A stretch of 64,000 bases of DNA. It comes from Mytilus edulis (lineage: Eukaryota > Mollusca > Bivalvia > Mytilida > Mytilidae). This document shows, one piece after another, positions 44,404 to 55,756 of the stretch. The position numbers were made by a program, and so were the translations under genes. Numbering within the stretch: the first letter of the stretch is position 1; each line of letters begins with the position of its first letter. A model generated the notes under the pieces. The model did no database searches, had not been told where the DNA came from, and saw only the letters and a list, made by a program, of their open reading frames with translations. The stretch spans positions 50,713,527 to 50,777,526 of the forward strand of contig NC_092345.1 of assembly GCF_963676685.1 (NCBI RefSeq), written 5' to 3'.

Positions 44404-44940
44404 TAATAAAAGTTAACACAGTTCTACCGGATATAAACGTAAGGGAGATACACTATATTTAGCAAAAAAAATATATTGACATTTTAGAGACCAATGTGAA
44501 GTATATTTACTTAATACTAATAAATACATATGGTGGTAAACTGTTTATATATACTTCAAGGATATTAGCCTCTCTGTATTAGATAATAAAAGTTAACACA
44601 GTTCTACCGGATATAAACGTAAGGGAGGTACACTATATTTAGCAAAAAAAATATATTGACATTTTAGAGACCAATGTGAAGTATATTTACTTAATACTAA
44701 TAAATACATATGGTGGTAAACTGTTTATATATACTTCAAGGATATTAGCCTCTCTGTATTAGATAATAAAAGTTAACACAGTTCTACCGGATATAAACGT
44801 AAGGGAGGTACACTATATTTAGCAAAGAAAATATATTGACATTTTAGAGACCAATGTGAAGTATATTTACTTAATACTAATAAATACATATGGTGGTAAA
44901 CTGTTTATACTTCAAGGATATTAGCCTCTCTGTATTAGAT
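44404..44940. repeat. Three tandem 180-bp repeats
   Basis: Units start at about 44,404, 44,584 and 44,764 (TAATAAAAGTTAACACAGTT then CTACCGGATATAAACGTAAG) and differ by only a few bases; the last unit lacks a TATATA segment (about 6 nt). Near identity implies recent amplification. I looked for a hammerhead ribozyme core (CTGATGA with GAAA) on both strands and found none. No coding potential. Confidence 0.95.
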
Positions 44941-44984
44941 GTCTTCGATACTTACTACTATTCCTTCACGGGTTGCACCCGTCA

Positions 44985-45205
44985 TGTTGCTGAAATAAAT
45001 CAAAACCTGGTCATAAGTCAGTAGATAACATTCGATAAAACGGGTAACGACAATTAGAACATATCCTTACATCTGTGAAACCGTTATCCATTACGGTCAA
45101 CCAACTCATAATGACGTCCTTAAAATTTTCAAAGAGTCATTTCAACTTCACTGTTCAAAACTCTTGGTTTCAAAAACCTCCTTGTAAGCCAACCCTCTAT
45201 TGAGG
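44985..45205 (-). repeat. Diverged Penelope-like 3' remnant
   Basis: Matches 49,990-50,150: ACATATCC..A, GTGAAACCGTTATCCATTACGG, CAACCAACTCATAATG.CGTCC, and AACTCTTGGTTT..TA. Considerably decayed. Confidence 0.7.
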
Positions 45206-46307
45206 ATCTTAGGTGAAAAAAAAAATTAAAAATTGATGTTGTAAGTAAGAGGAGCATTAGTTAATGTGTTATAACACCAACTCATAATACGTCACATCCG
45301 GACACATAGGAAAATTGGTCGATAAAAATACTCCCTTGAATTTGACAGTTGTAGGTAATTAATCCTACATTTCATTGCAGTAAAACATTTCTAGTCATAA
45401 ACATATATCTGGGGTATTTCAAAGCATCATTATATTTTTATTTAGGTTTCTATAGAATATTTTAGAAACTTGAAATTGCATGATTACTGAAGCTTGTACA
45501 CGGGTTTTAAAAAGGTGAAAATTTGATTGGTTAACTTCCAGGGATGTTTATTTTCTTATACGCAATGAAATATTATATGAAATTGTTTCTATAGTACTGG
45601 ACAGGATAACACTTTACTCATGCCAAGTACTTCTTTATTTGAAACAAAGCCATGCTTATTGTTTTGGGGAACTATCTCCTTATTTCTTGTATTCAGCTGA
45701 AATTGAAAATGTTTCTTTAATAAAGATATAGTTATAAGTAGATAAAATCATGTTAAAAATAGTAACAACAAATTATTGACTAACCACTCTGGAAAACGGC
45801 GCAAATTTAAGTTTTACGTAGGGACTTATTGAAACCTCCTTGGAGACAAAAAACTTTTATATGGATAGTTCATTTAGCTTCATTACTTCAATTACTCATT
45901 TATTATAACATTTCTATCATAAATAAGTCAAAGTTTACCTAAAATGTTTATTTATTGGCCTAAAAAGATGAATATTTGAGGAAATAAGAGGGATAAATGG
46001 ACCAAGAGAGACTTTAAAACGAAGACAAAGAGGTCTATTAGTGGTATTTATCCTAAAGTCATCTCTTGCAACATTTTCAACTGTTTGTAGGCAGATGAGA
46101 TAAATATTTGATAATTTATTAGTTCACACTATATTCTATCATGATGCGGCTTGGTTTGGATTTTTCGAAAAAAAATTGCTCGAACCGCTGTAGATCTCGC
46201 CTTACGTTATACTCGATTTTTCTCCATCATTGAATTGATTATGACAAAACTTAACAGGAATGCTTGCAATAACCAGTATTACAAAGGGGAAAAGTCACAA
46301 TCAGTTT
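45206..46307. other. Non-genic stretch before the duplicated block
   Basis: AT-rich and unrecognised. The frame at 46,151-46,369 crosses the duplication boundary and is not a gene. Confidence 0.4.
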
Positions 46308-47752
46308 ATCTTTGTTTGTATTTTCAGATCAGTTTGATGGCATTTTTGAACTTTTTCCAACCACAATGAAAAAGCTCTACGTTGTTGATGGGGGATTGAC
46401 ATTCAATTCGCCATACCCGTTGTTACTAAGGCCCCAGAGACAAGTGGATCTTATCTTGTCGTTTGATTTTAGTGCAAGACCTACTGATGATACACCACCA
46501 TTTAAGGTAATTGTTAAAACACATTAACCAATTTGCTTTGTTTAAGCCTAGGTAGCATAAAAGGAAAGAATCACATAAAGAATTGTAAGCCTAGGTAGCA
46601 TAAAAGGAAAGTATCATATAAAGAATTTTAAGCCTAGGTAGCATAAAAGGAAAGAATCATATCAAGAATTTTAAGAATTTATCTGTTTTTCATTAAATGA
46701 TATGAAGTTCTTCTAGAAGACATTTACTTGTCAAAACAAAGTATCAAGCACTAAATAAGCAGTTCATAAAACCAAAGAAAGGCAAAACATGTATAAATGC
46801 TACAAACGCCAATTTGTAATTTGTAGGAAATCAAGATTGCAGAACACTGGGCTCACAAGAACAATGTACCGTTTCCACCAATAGACGTCAATATAATGGA
46901 AAAGGAAGGAATAAAAGAGTGTTATGTGTTTGAAGATCGGAAAGATACTTAATGTCCTACCATCTTACATTTTGTTTTGTCAAATATAAATTTCAGGAAT
47001 GAGACACAACCAGGTAATGTTTATGTTGGTATTTTTTGCAATTGATAGATTGTTTGCTAGTGGTTAACATGTCATAAAAGAGAGGCGAAATATCTAGAAG
47101 TACATTCAAACTCACAAGTTGAAAATAAACTGACAACACATTGGTTGAAAGAAAGAAAAACAGACATAGAAAATTTAAGAGCAATGACAAATAGAAAAAA
47201 AACCTTTTGTGTTGTTCGGTCAAAGTGTATACTTATGATGTGCCGTTGATGATTTCAAAGATATTTTTAAAAGCTGTATGAAACATAGTACTGAAGTTAT
47301 TAAAATACTACAATACTAAAAAGATCAAGAATTAATATATGGTGTGGATATACTCTTCAATTTTAGATGTACCAAGACAAACAGATGAAGAAAAAGAGTT
47401 TGGTGATTTCCAACTATTTGACGACCCAAAACGACCACATTCGACTTTCAACTTTAATTATTCTCATCTGGCGTTTGAAAGGATAACTCAATTAACTGAA
47501 TATAACACTCTGCGCTTTAAAAATCTAATAATGGACAAGGTTCGAGAATGCGTGAGAAAATATCAGGATTCATCCATTCGAAGACCAATTAAACTACAAG
47601 ATATTAAGAAATTAAGATTAGGGGCAAAGGATAAGGAGGATAGATTAAAACAGTTTGTCGAGTTTTTTGATACCCCTGATCCATGATTGATAAACTGAGT
47701 GCAAGTTTTTGAACATTGATTGCAAACTTAAGAAGATAGTTGGGTGCTTATG

Positions 47753-48247
47753 TGTGACAATATGATGGCTTAAAATATATATATAGATATATATTATATA
47801 TATTTATATTTATATTTATGATTATATATTCTCAAAAATGTTTATTAAATTGAATAAAATAAATACAGGAGAATATCTATTAAGAAAAACATGACCTTGT
47901 AAAAGGTTGTTCAATTGATCACTGGGTTGCATATATATAACATGTTTACATGCAGACCAGGTAGTGACATGTAGCAATTAGTTAAAACACGGGAAATATG
48001 TGTATTCTTTGACCATTAATCTCCAGGTTGGTCAAAACATGTCAATTAAAGTCAACTTAATAGATATTCATCCCTGTATCTTTTGATTTAAGACTATAAT
48101 TGTCAAATTAATAGAAACCTTGACACTGTTTATATTCTGTATATATACTGATGTATTTTACTGTATAGAGGAGACCGTCCGTTATGGACACTGGTCCAGA
48201 CGGGCTTTAATAAACTGCTATTCAAAATAACCATGTGTTGTGTTACA
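47753..48247 (+). mobile_element. Solo LTR (495 bp) with 4-bp target duplication
   Basis: Begins TGTGACA and ends TGTTACA (TG...CA ends with short inverted termini). TATG flanks it on both sides (47,749-47,752 and 48,248-48,251), and the paralogous site near 40,790 is empty. It contains an AT-rich TATATA region and AATAAA at 48,209. Orientation is inferred from this poly(A) signal. A solo LTR arises by recombination between the two LTRs of a retrotransposon; a 4-bp duplication is compatible with the Ty3/Gypsy or BEL groups. Confidence 0.9.
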
Positions 48248-48717
48248 TATGTTGGATTTTTGCGCAGTTTTTGAACATTGATTGCAAGCATAAGAAGATA
48301 GTTAGGTGCTTATGTTGGTTTTTTCAAACACGAAATGTTACGATTGTGGGTAAGAGAAAAGTTGTATTTTCTTACAACATAATACATGCAGTACCTATAC
48401 CGTGGAACTGAAAATGAACAGTGTGCTTAAAATAAGAACTGAAGATCATATGCTATGTTCAGGCGTACCTTTAAATGTTCTACAGACGTTACGTAAACGA
48501 TTGGACATGGTTATAAATTGAACAGTTTGAAATACATTAGAAATAGTTGTAATTATTTTTTACATATCTTCATTTTGTTTTCGTTACCTATGTTATATTT
48601 TTACATGTCTGGTTTTTTTTTGTTTTCGTTACCCATGTCATATTTTTACATGTCTACATTTTGGTTCTCTACCCATATCATTGTTGATGTTTAGTCAACC
48701 ATTTATTAGAAACCGAC

Positions 48718-48850
48718 CTTGTGTAATATCATTGTTCGTACACCAAAATGAAAATAACGTGACGTCAATGGCTCAATTTCCATTGTTTAGAACGTTTTAC
48801 ACCAATCACAACGTTTTGGTGTACGCTTTTGAAAATATTACCCAGGATGC
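48718..48850. mobile_element. Foldback MITE in the duplicated 3'UTR
   Basis: Inverted ends: TAATAT..CGTACACCAAAA on the left and TTTTGGTGTACG..AATATTA on the right, with inner inverted ACGT blocks. The original locus (near 41,936) lacks it. The frame at 48,681-48,926 is a shadow. Confidence 0.75.
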
Positions 48851-49109
48851 ATTAGATTCTGAAACGGGTGTCATTGATAGAAATGTTTATGTTAAACTAA
48901 TTTGTTCTTCATTATTTATTCTATAAGTGAATTCATTTTATCTGTTTTTCTTATATTTGTTTAATAATTATCTCTTGTTTTTTAAATAAATTTATCTAAA
49001 ATAAATCTTGAAGTTGATCGTGAAAGAGCCCTTTCAAATGTTGTCAGCAACATTTGACATGACATGAAAATGCCAATTTGTGACTTTTTACAGAGATTAA
49101 CAAAATGCT

Positions 49110-49304
49110 TTTCTATTCGTAGACTGTCCCTTTCACTCGATCTATTCTCTTACTGTAACAGTATTCTGTCCACACCTTGCAGAATGCTTTAAAAATATAA
49201 AATAGATACCGAAATGAAATGTCTACTGATAGAGAGGCAAAAAATACGAGAGTAATATTCAAACTCCTAAGTCGAAAGCAAACTGACAACGCCATAGCAA
49301 AAAT
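49110..49304 (-). repeat. Penelope-like tail fragment beside family B
   Basis: About 49,232-49,303: GAGAGGCAAAAAATACGAGA, ATTCAAACTCCTAAG, AACTGACAACGCCATAG, the reverse complement of the terminal tail. The sequence before it is unrecognised. Confidence 0.6.
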
Positions 49305-51812
49305 AACTAGAGGCTCTAAAGAGCCTGTGTCGCTCACCTTGGTCTATGCGCATATCATAAACAAAGGACACAGATGGATTCATGACAAAATTGTGTTTTG
49401 GTGATGGTGATGTTTTTGTAGATCTTACCTTACTGAACATTCTTGCGGCTTACAATTACCTCTATCAAATGAACCTATGAATCTATCCCAGAAGTTAAAA
49501 TCGTTTCTAAAAATTTACAAAATTTACAAAATTTATGAAAATTGTTAAAAATTTATTATAAAGGGCAATAACTCCTTAAGAGGTCAATTGTCCATTTTGA
49601 TTATGTTGACTTGTTTGTAATTTTTTACTTTGCTGTGCATTAATGCTGTCTACAGTTTTTCTCTATCTATAATAAAAGAGGGACGAAAGATACCAAAGGG
49701 ACAGTCAAACTCATAAATCTAAAACAAACTGACAACGCCATGGCTAAAAATGAAAAAGACAAACAGAAAAACAGAAATACAATAGTACACATGACACAAC
49801 ATAGAAAACTAAAGAATAAACAACACGAACCCCACCAATAACTAGGGGTGATCTCAGGTGCTCCGGAAGGGTAAGCAGATCCTGCTCCACATGTGGCACC
49901 CGTCGTGTTGCTTATGTGATTACAAATCCGGGAAATAGTCTAATTCGGTAGGTCACATTCATGAAAGGGAAGGGGATTGTAGTTACGACGTAAGGAACAT
50001 ATCCGATATCATTTGTGAAACGGTTATTCCATAACGGTCAACCAACTCGTGATGGCGTCCGTAAAATTTACGAAGGGATGATTTCAACTTCACCATTTGG
50101 AACTCTTGGTTTAATAGCTTCCTTGTGAGCAGTAACCCTCTATCAAGAAAATCATGATAGGAAATGCAAGCACGGGAATATCGTATCAATTGGGAGATAT
50201 ATACCCGTATGCAGGTGCTGCTGGAATGTTGCTATTTAGAAATGGAAAGTTCACAATTGGAAAGCTGAAATCATCTCTTTTGTCGTGAAGTTTTGTTTTC
50301 AACCGACCCTCATTGTCAATTTCTAGATGTAAGTCAAGATATGAAGCCGACTTAACTGTATCTGTAGTATCCTTAATCTCCAATTCGATGGGATAGATGC
50401 GTTCCACATAGTCACCAAATTTTGAATTGTTTAGTGAAAGAACGTCATCTATATAGCGGAAAGTAGAGTTAAAGGTTATTGCTAACTTCTTATCTTTCTT
50501 CCTAAGAAGTTCCTGCATGAAGTCAGCCTCATAATAATAAAGAAACAAGTCGGCAAGTAGAGGGGCACAGTTTGTTCCCATTGGGATGCCGACAGTCTGT
50601 TGAAAAACACGTCCTCCGAACGTTACAAATATGTTGTCAATCAAGAAATCAAGCATCTTGATAATATCGGTTTCAGAGAATTTTTTGTTTGAATCAAAGT
50701 GATTCTTTACAAAGTATGATTTATCCCTCCCTAAGACAAGATACTTGTATCTACGTTGGCCATTCTTTTTTATAAAGCAAAGTAATACCAACTCTTTCAA
50801 TTTGTCTTTTAGTTTGGAATGTGGAATACTTGTGTAAAGAGTAGAAAAGTCAAATGTTTTAATACTGTTACAAGATGAAAGAGAGTTAGATTGTATGTAC
50901 TCTAAAAGATCTTTGGAATTTTTAAGTATCCACATCTGATTCACGCCACCTCTTGAATAGGCAGTTTCACAATAACTTTGAAGCCCGTCTTTGATTGCTG
51001 ATAAAATAGATGTTAATAATTTAGAAAGAGGTTTCGTGGAGCACTTGGAAGACCCAGCAATATACCGTTGTTTGTAAGGACACTTATGTAGTTTAGGTAT
51101 CCAATACAGTGATGGAAGATCCAGTTCTTCATCTTTGGTTGAAATACCAAAGGAACAAATATATATAATATTCAAGATAATAACCAAAAACGGCAAAATT
51201 ATCTTAAAACTACCAAATCAGGGGCAGCAACCCAACAACGGGTTGTCCAATTCATCTGAAAGTTTCGGAGCGGATAAATCTTGACCTGATAAACAATTTT
51301 ACCCCATGTCAGATTTGCTCTAAATGCTTTGATTTTAGAGATATAAGCCAAAACTTACATTTAATCCTATGGTCTATTTTTAGCCATGGCGGCCATCTTA
51401 ATTGGTTGACCGGGTCACCGGACACATTTTTTAGACTAGATACCCCAATGATGATTGTGGCCAAGTATGGTTAAATTTGGCCCAGTAGTTTCAGAGGAGA
51501 AGATTTTTGTAAAAGTTAACAAAAATTACGAGAAATTGACTATAAAGGGCAATAACTCGTTAAGGGGTCAACTGACCATTTTGGTCATACAAAACTTTTT
51601 TGTAGAGCTTACTCTGCTTAAAATTATTGCTGTATACCGTTTATCTCTATCTATAATAATATTCAAGATAATAACCAAAAACGGCAAAATTTTCTTAAAA
51701 TTACCAATTCAGGGGCAGCAACCCAACAAAGAGTTGTTCGATTCATCTGAAAATTTCAGGGCAAATAGATCTTGACCTGATAAACAAATTTAACCCCCAT
51801 ATCATATTTGCT
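49305..51812 (-). mobile_element. Family B element (GCTCACC type), interrupted
   Basis: Starts CTAGAGGCTCTAAAGAGCCT then GTGTCGCTCACC, the reverse complement of the end at 55.72-55.76 kb. The internal unit (CAATAACTCCTTAAG.GGTCAA, ..TCTCTATCTATAATA, CAGGGGCAGCAACCCAACAA, ATCTTGACCTGATAAACAA) occurs twice, at about 49,560 plus 51,164 onward and at 51,540-51,800. The opposite terminus is not found. A Penelope-like element splits it at 49,675-51,163. No coding capacity. Confidence 0.8.
49675..51163 (-). mobile_element. 5'-truncated Penelope-like retrotransposon with RT
   Basis: TATAATA flanks both ends (49,668-49,674 and 51,164-51,170), and the second unit of family B shows the empty site. On minus, the reverse-transcriptase frame (50,186 to about 51,160) reads YWIPKLHKCPYKQRYIAGSS, then FDFSTLYTSIPHSKL, GIPMGTNCAPLLADLFLYYY and FRYIDDVLSLN (YIDD active site). 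A one-base loss near 50,205 shifts the frame; coding continues in 49,983-50,189 (YHDFLDRGLLLTRKLL, FYGRHHELVDRYG). No GIY-YIG endonuclease follows the RT. The first residues of the open frame (MPFLVIILNII) come from flanking family B DNA. Non-functional by frameshift and truncation. Confidence 0.92.
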
Positions 51813-51995
51813 CCAGAAAGGGTAAGCAGATCCTGGTCTAAATGTGGTCGTGTTGCTCGTGTAAGTACAAATCATTTGATTATTATAATTCCGATTCGGT
51901 GTGTCACATTCGAAGGAAAGAGGACAGAATGAGATTGTTGTTACGAAAATTGGAACATAACTGTCGTCATCTGTCAAACAGATAAACCGCGGTCA
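51813..51995 (-). repeat. Penelope-like tail remnant
   Basis: AGAAAGGGTAAGCAGATCCT, GTCGTGTTGCT, GGTGTGTCACATTCGAAGGA and the downstream ACGGTCAAC-like CGCGGTCAATAAACT: a decayed copy of 49,865-50,045. Confidence 0.7.
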
Positions 51996-52231
51996 ATAAA
52001 CTAAAAATAAGCGTCCGTTAATTTTTGAACTTGAAACATGAAATTCATGTTTGGTCCATCTGAAAAATAAGCGCAACCAGTTATAAATATCCATTGGACA
52101 AAACAACTGCATTGGTAACCATGTTAACTACAAACTTAATTTTAACGTAAAGCGCATATGTCCTCTATGATATATTTTTCGTTTACCTTTAACGTATTTT
52201 TTATTATTAAAGACATACGAAAGCCTATAAG
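51996..52231. other. Short unrecognised stretch
   Basis: Nothing identified. Confidence 0.3.
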
Positions 52232-52924
52232 CACTGGTGGTAAGCGGATGGTCGTAACTTAAAATTACGACCATCCAAAAACGGGAGACAACTCTGGAGG
52301 TCAGTTTTTCTTTTCTGATTTTCGTGCAGTAAAAGGTTCATTTGAGCTAAACCGCTTGTCTCGTACATACTAATCGTTACTGTGTTGATATTGAAATAAA
52401 CTTTTATACATAAAATCATTCTAATTTCCGTAAAGTAGTCATTCAGAAATTCGATCATGATGGTCGTAACTAAAACAACAAAAATGTTGAGGATGGTCAT
52501 AACGTAAAATTGTGAAGGTCGTAACACTTTATTAAAAAGGACTGAATAAAGCAAGTCAAGAGTGTATATTATATGATATATTTATGAAGATTTTTTTTAT
52601 TTTTACATACAACGTGTATTAAAGAATTTCGGTCCGTGTAACACTTATGAATTCAAAATTTTACAAAGTTTTCAAATATTAGTGTTTTTTTTTAAATTTT
52701 GATTTAAGTTTAAAAATAGAAAAATCACATTTTTTTTTTAATATTTTGGACCGAATAGTGTTCGTCAATAGTTTTAAACGTGTCCTTTATTATATGAATA
52801 TATTATATGATATATAATATAAGAAGTTGTTTTCACCAAATAATAAAAACTGAAAGGGGTGAAGAGAGAGGGTACGTACCATGTTAAGTGCGAAACGGAA
52901 GATAATTGTATAATCTTATTTTAT

Positions 52925-53410
52925 CAGCTGGTATTTATCCCACCAGCTGGAAGAATGTTTTTATTGTTTTATTCCATAAGTCTGGAGATAAAGAAAACAT
53001 ATGCAGTTATAGAGGTATTTCTATTTTAAACTGTCTATCAAAATTATATAGCTCTATTTAAATAAAAGACTTATTAATAAAGCATTATGAATATAAGTTT
53101 TCCAGTCATCAATTTGGATTTCGTTCAAATCATAGAACGTCTGATAGCATATTTATTTTAAAAACTCTTGTCTCCAAATACTTGGGGAAAAAATAGACAA
53201 AGCTTGTTTTGTAGATTTGCATGGTGCTTTTGACTCTATTTGGCATAATGGCCTGTTGTATAAATTGATAAATGATGGTATTGGTGTGAAGTTTCATACT
53301 ATTTTGAAAAAATATGTATAGCTTATCACAGTCCGCACTGAAGATTAATACTGAACACTCTGTTTTCCAATTATTAGAGGTGTAAGACAAGGGGACAGTT
53401 GAAGTCCTAC
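52925..53410 (+). mobile_element. LINE reverse-transcriptase remnant, 5' part
   Basis: In broken frames: PTSWKN..LFHKSGDKENICSYRG, then SHQFGFRSNHRTSDSIF, CFVDLHGAFDSIWHNGLLYK and finally GVRQGDS-like sequence ending SPT at 53,411. Several stops and frameshifts. The minus frame at 53,130-53,390 is a shadow. It continues at 55,757. Confidence 0.8.
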
Positions 53411-55756
53411 TGTTTAGCTCACCTGGCCCGAAGAGCCAAGTGGGCTATTTTCATCACTTGGCGTCCGTCGTCCTCGTTAACTTTTTACATTTTGAACTTC
53501 TCCTAGAGAACCGCTGAATGGAATGGAACCAAATATGGCATGAATGTGCCTTATGAGGTGCTGACCAAGTGTTGTTACTTTGTAGTCGATCCATCATTCA
53601 AGATGGCCACCAGCGGGTTTTGGGGGGGGGGGTAGTTTAATATAGGACCCATTGGGAAATATATACAAATGTCTTCTTTTAGAGAACAATTGAATGGAAT
53701 GAAATCAAAAATAGCAATATTAAACCAAATTTGGTCTCAGACATTATTATAACTATCTGTTATGATTTTATTTTACGGCCGCAAAAATTGAAAAAATGTT
53801 GGTCGTATATTGGTATCACGTTGGCGTCGTCGTCTGCGTCGTCGTCGTCGTCGTCGTCGTCTTCGTCCGAATACTTTTAGTTTTCGCACTCTAACTTTAG
53901 TAAAAGTGAATAGAAATCTATGAAATTTTAACACAAGGTTTATGACCACAAAAGGAAGGTTGGGATTGATTTTGGGAGTTTTGGTCCTAACATTTTAGGA
54001 ATTAGGGGCCAAAAAGGGCCCAAATAAGCAGTTTCTTGATTTTCGCACTATAACTTTAGTTTAAGTAAATTGAAATCTATGAAATTTTGACACAAGGTTT
54101 ATGACCACAAAAGGAAGGTTGGGATTGATTTTGGGAGATTTTGTTCCAACAGTTTAGGAATTAGGGGCCAAAATGGGCCCAAATAAGCATTATTCTTGGT
54201 TTTCGCACAATAACTTTAGTATAAGTAAATAGAAATCTATGAAATTTAAACACAAGGTTTATGACCATAAAAGGAAGGTTGGGTTTGATTAAAGGAGTTT
54301 TGGTCCCAACAGTTTAGGAATAAGGGACCCAAAGGGTCCAAAATTGAACTTTGTTTGATTTTATCAAAAATTGAATAATTGGGGTTCTTTGATATGCCGA
54401 ATCTAACTGTGTATGTTGATTCTTAATTTTTGGTCCCGTTTTCAAATTGGTCTACATTAAGGTCCAAAGGGTCCAAAATTAAACTTAGTTTGATTTTAAC
54501 AAAAATTGAAACCTTGGGGTTCCTTGATATGCTGAATCTAAAAATGCACTTAGATTTTTGATTATTGGCCCAGTTTTCAAGTTGGTCCAAATCATGGTCC
54601 AAAATTAAACTTTCACTATATATAAATTGTTTGATTTTATTAAAAATTGAATAATTGGGGTTCTTTGATATGCCAAATCTAACTGTGTATGTAGATTCTT
54701 AATTGTTGGTCCCATTTTCAAATTGGTCTACATTAAAGTCCAAAGGGTCCTAAATTAAACTAAGTTTTATTTTAACAAAAATTGAATTCTTGGGCTTTTT
54801 TGATATGCTGAATCTAAACATGTACTTAGATTTTTGATTATGGTCCCAGTTTTCAACTTGATTTAAATTAGGATCCAAAATTATTATATTAAATATTGTG
54901 CAATAGCAAGAAATTTTCAATTGTTCAGTATTCAGCAATAGCAAGAAATCTTCAATTGCACAGTATAGTGCAATAGCAAGAAATTTTCAATTGCACAGTA
55001 TTGCGCAATAGCAAGAAATCTTCAATTGCACAGTATTGTGCAATAGCAAATATGTTCAATTGCACAGTATTGCGCAATAGCAAGAAATATCTAATTGCAC
55101 AATATTGTGTAATAGCAAGAAATTTTCAATTGGAGTTATCTTTTTTTGTCCAGAATAGTAGTTGAATCAACTTAAATCCTTGTTTTATTCAATATACAAT
55201 GTATATTCATTTTTACTGCCAACTGATAAATTAAAACAATCTTTACCATTCAGTGATAACAAGTACTTTATTTTTACATTTTAATATTTTATGATGTATT
55301 TAAATGAGTAGTTATTGTTGCAAACTCCATTAGAAATTTGAATTGAGATCAGTTTTGGAAAAAGGGAAAGGGGATGTGAAAAAAAGGGAGGGGGGGTTAA
55401 AGTTTTCTCATTTCAGATTTCATAAATAAAAAGAAAATTTCTTCAAACATTTTTTTGAGAGGATTAATATTCAACAGCATAGTGAATTGCTCAAAGGCAA
55501 AAAAAATATTTTAAGTTCATTAGACCACATTCATTCTGTGTCAGAAACCTATGCTGTGTCAACTATTTAATCACAATCCAAATTTAAAGCTGAATCCAGC
55601 TTGAATGTTGTGTCCATACTTGCCCAAACCGTTCAGGGTTCAACCTCTGCGGTCGTATAAAGCTGCGCCCTGTGGAGCATCTGGTTATCTTTTTATCATA
55701 TGAATCCAAAAACCAAGAGGAGTCAGGTGAGCGACACAGGCTCTTGATAGCCTCTA
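53411..55756 (+). mobile_element. Family B element inserted in the LINE
   Basis: The left end AGCTCACCTGGCCCGAAGAG and right end CAGGTGAGCGACACAGGCTC, then CCTCTAG, interrupt the LINE exactly between the SPT and FNCYITD codons. GCTCACCTG is inverted at the two ends. AGGCTCTTGATAGCCT is a small hairpin next to the CTAG end. The interior has a GTC run, three related units of about 150 bp (53,877-54,330; TTTTCGCAC..TAACTTTAG), four of about 135 bp (54,330-54,880; AATTGAATAATTGGGGTTC) and a 35-bp minisatellite. No protein. Confidence 0.85.
54888..55140 (+). repeat. 35-bp minisatellite within the family B element
   Basis: Seven to eight units of CAATAGCAAGAAATTTTCAA then TTGCACAGTATTGTG. CAATTGCACAGTATTGTGCA contains a palindromic TGCAC..GTGCA pair, so units can fold. 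Confidence 0.9.

Larger units (their letters stand above)
46308..49109 (+). pseudogene. PLA2G4: Segmental duplicate of cPLA2 exons 14-16 and 3'UTR
   Basis: Direct copy of 39,246-42,275. Exon 14' is 46,328-46,506, exon 15' 46,827-47,013 and exon 16' 47,367-47,686; each has the same length as its original and keeps its splice sites. Exon 15' has a premature TAA at 46,950-46,952 (original CCTAAA, here ACTTAA), so the Asp549 exon remains open but the C terminus cannot be made. A stretch of about 90 bp is missing just before the exon 16' acceptor. Later insertions are a solo LTR (47,753-48,247) and a foldback element (about 48,718-48,850). There is no C2 domain or catalytic serine. It could act as an alternative 3' end of the upstream gene, making a truncated enzyme, but is more likely dead. 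Confidence 0.93.

Noticed and set aside
44404..44940. Possible retrozyme (hammerhead ribozyme tandem repeats of about 180 bp)
   Set aside because: The conserved core CTGATGA with GAAA is absent on both strands of the unit.
49113..49404. Short frames near 49.1-49.4 kb on both strands
   Set aside because: They fall in a Penelope tail fragment and the terminus of a family B element.
53130..53390. 86-codon minus frame
   Set aside because: Shadow of the plus-strand LINE reverse-transcriptase remnant, which carries the recognisable motifs.
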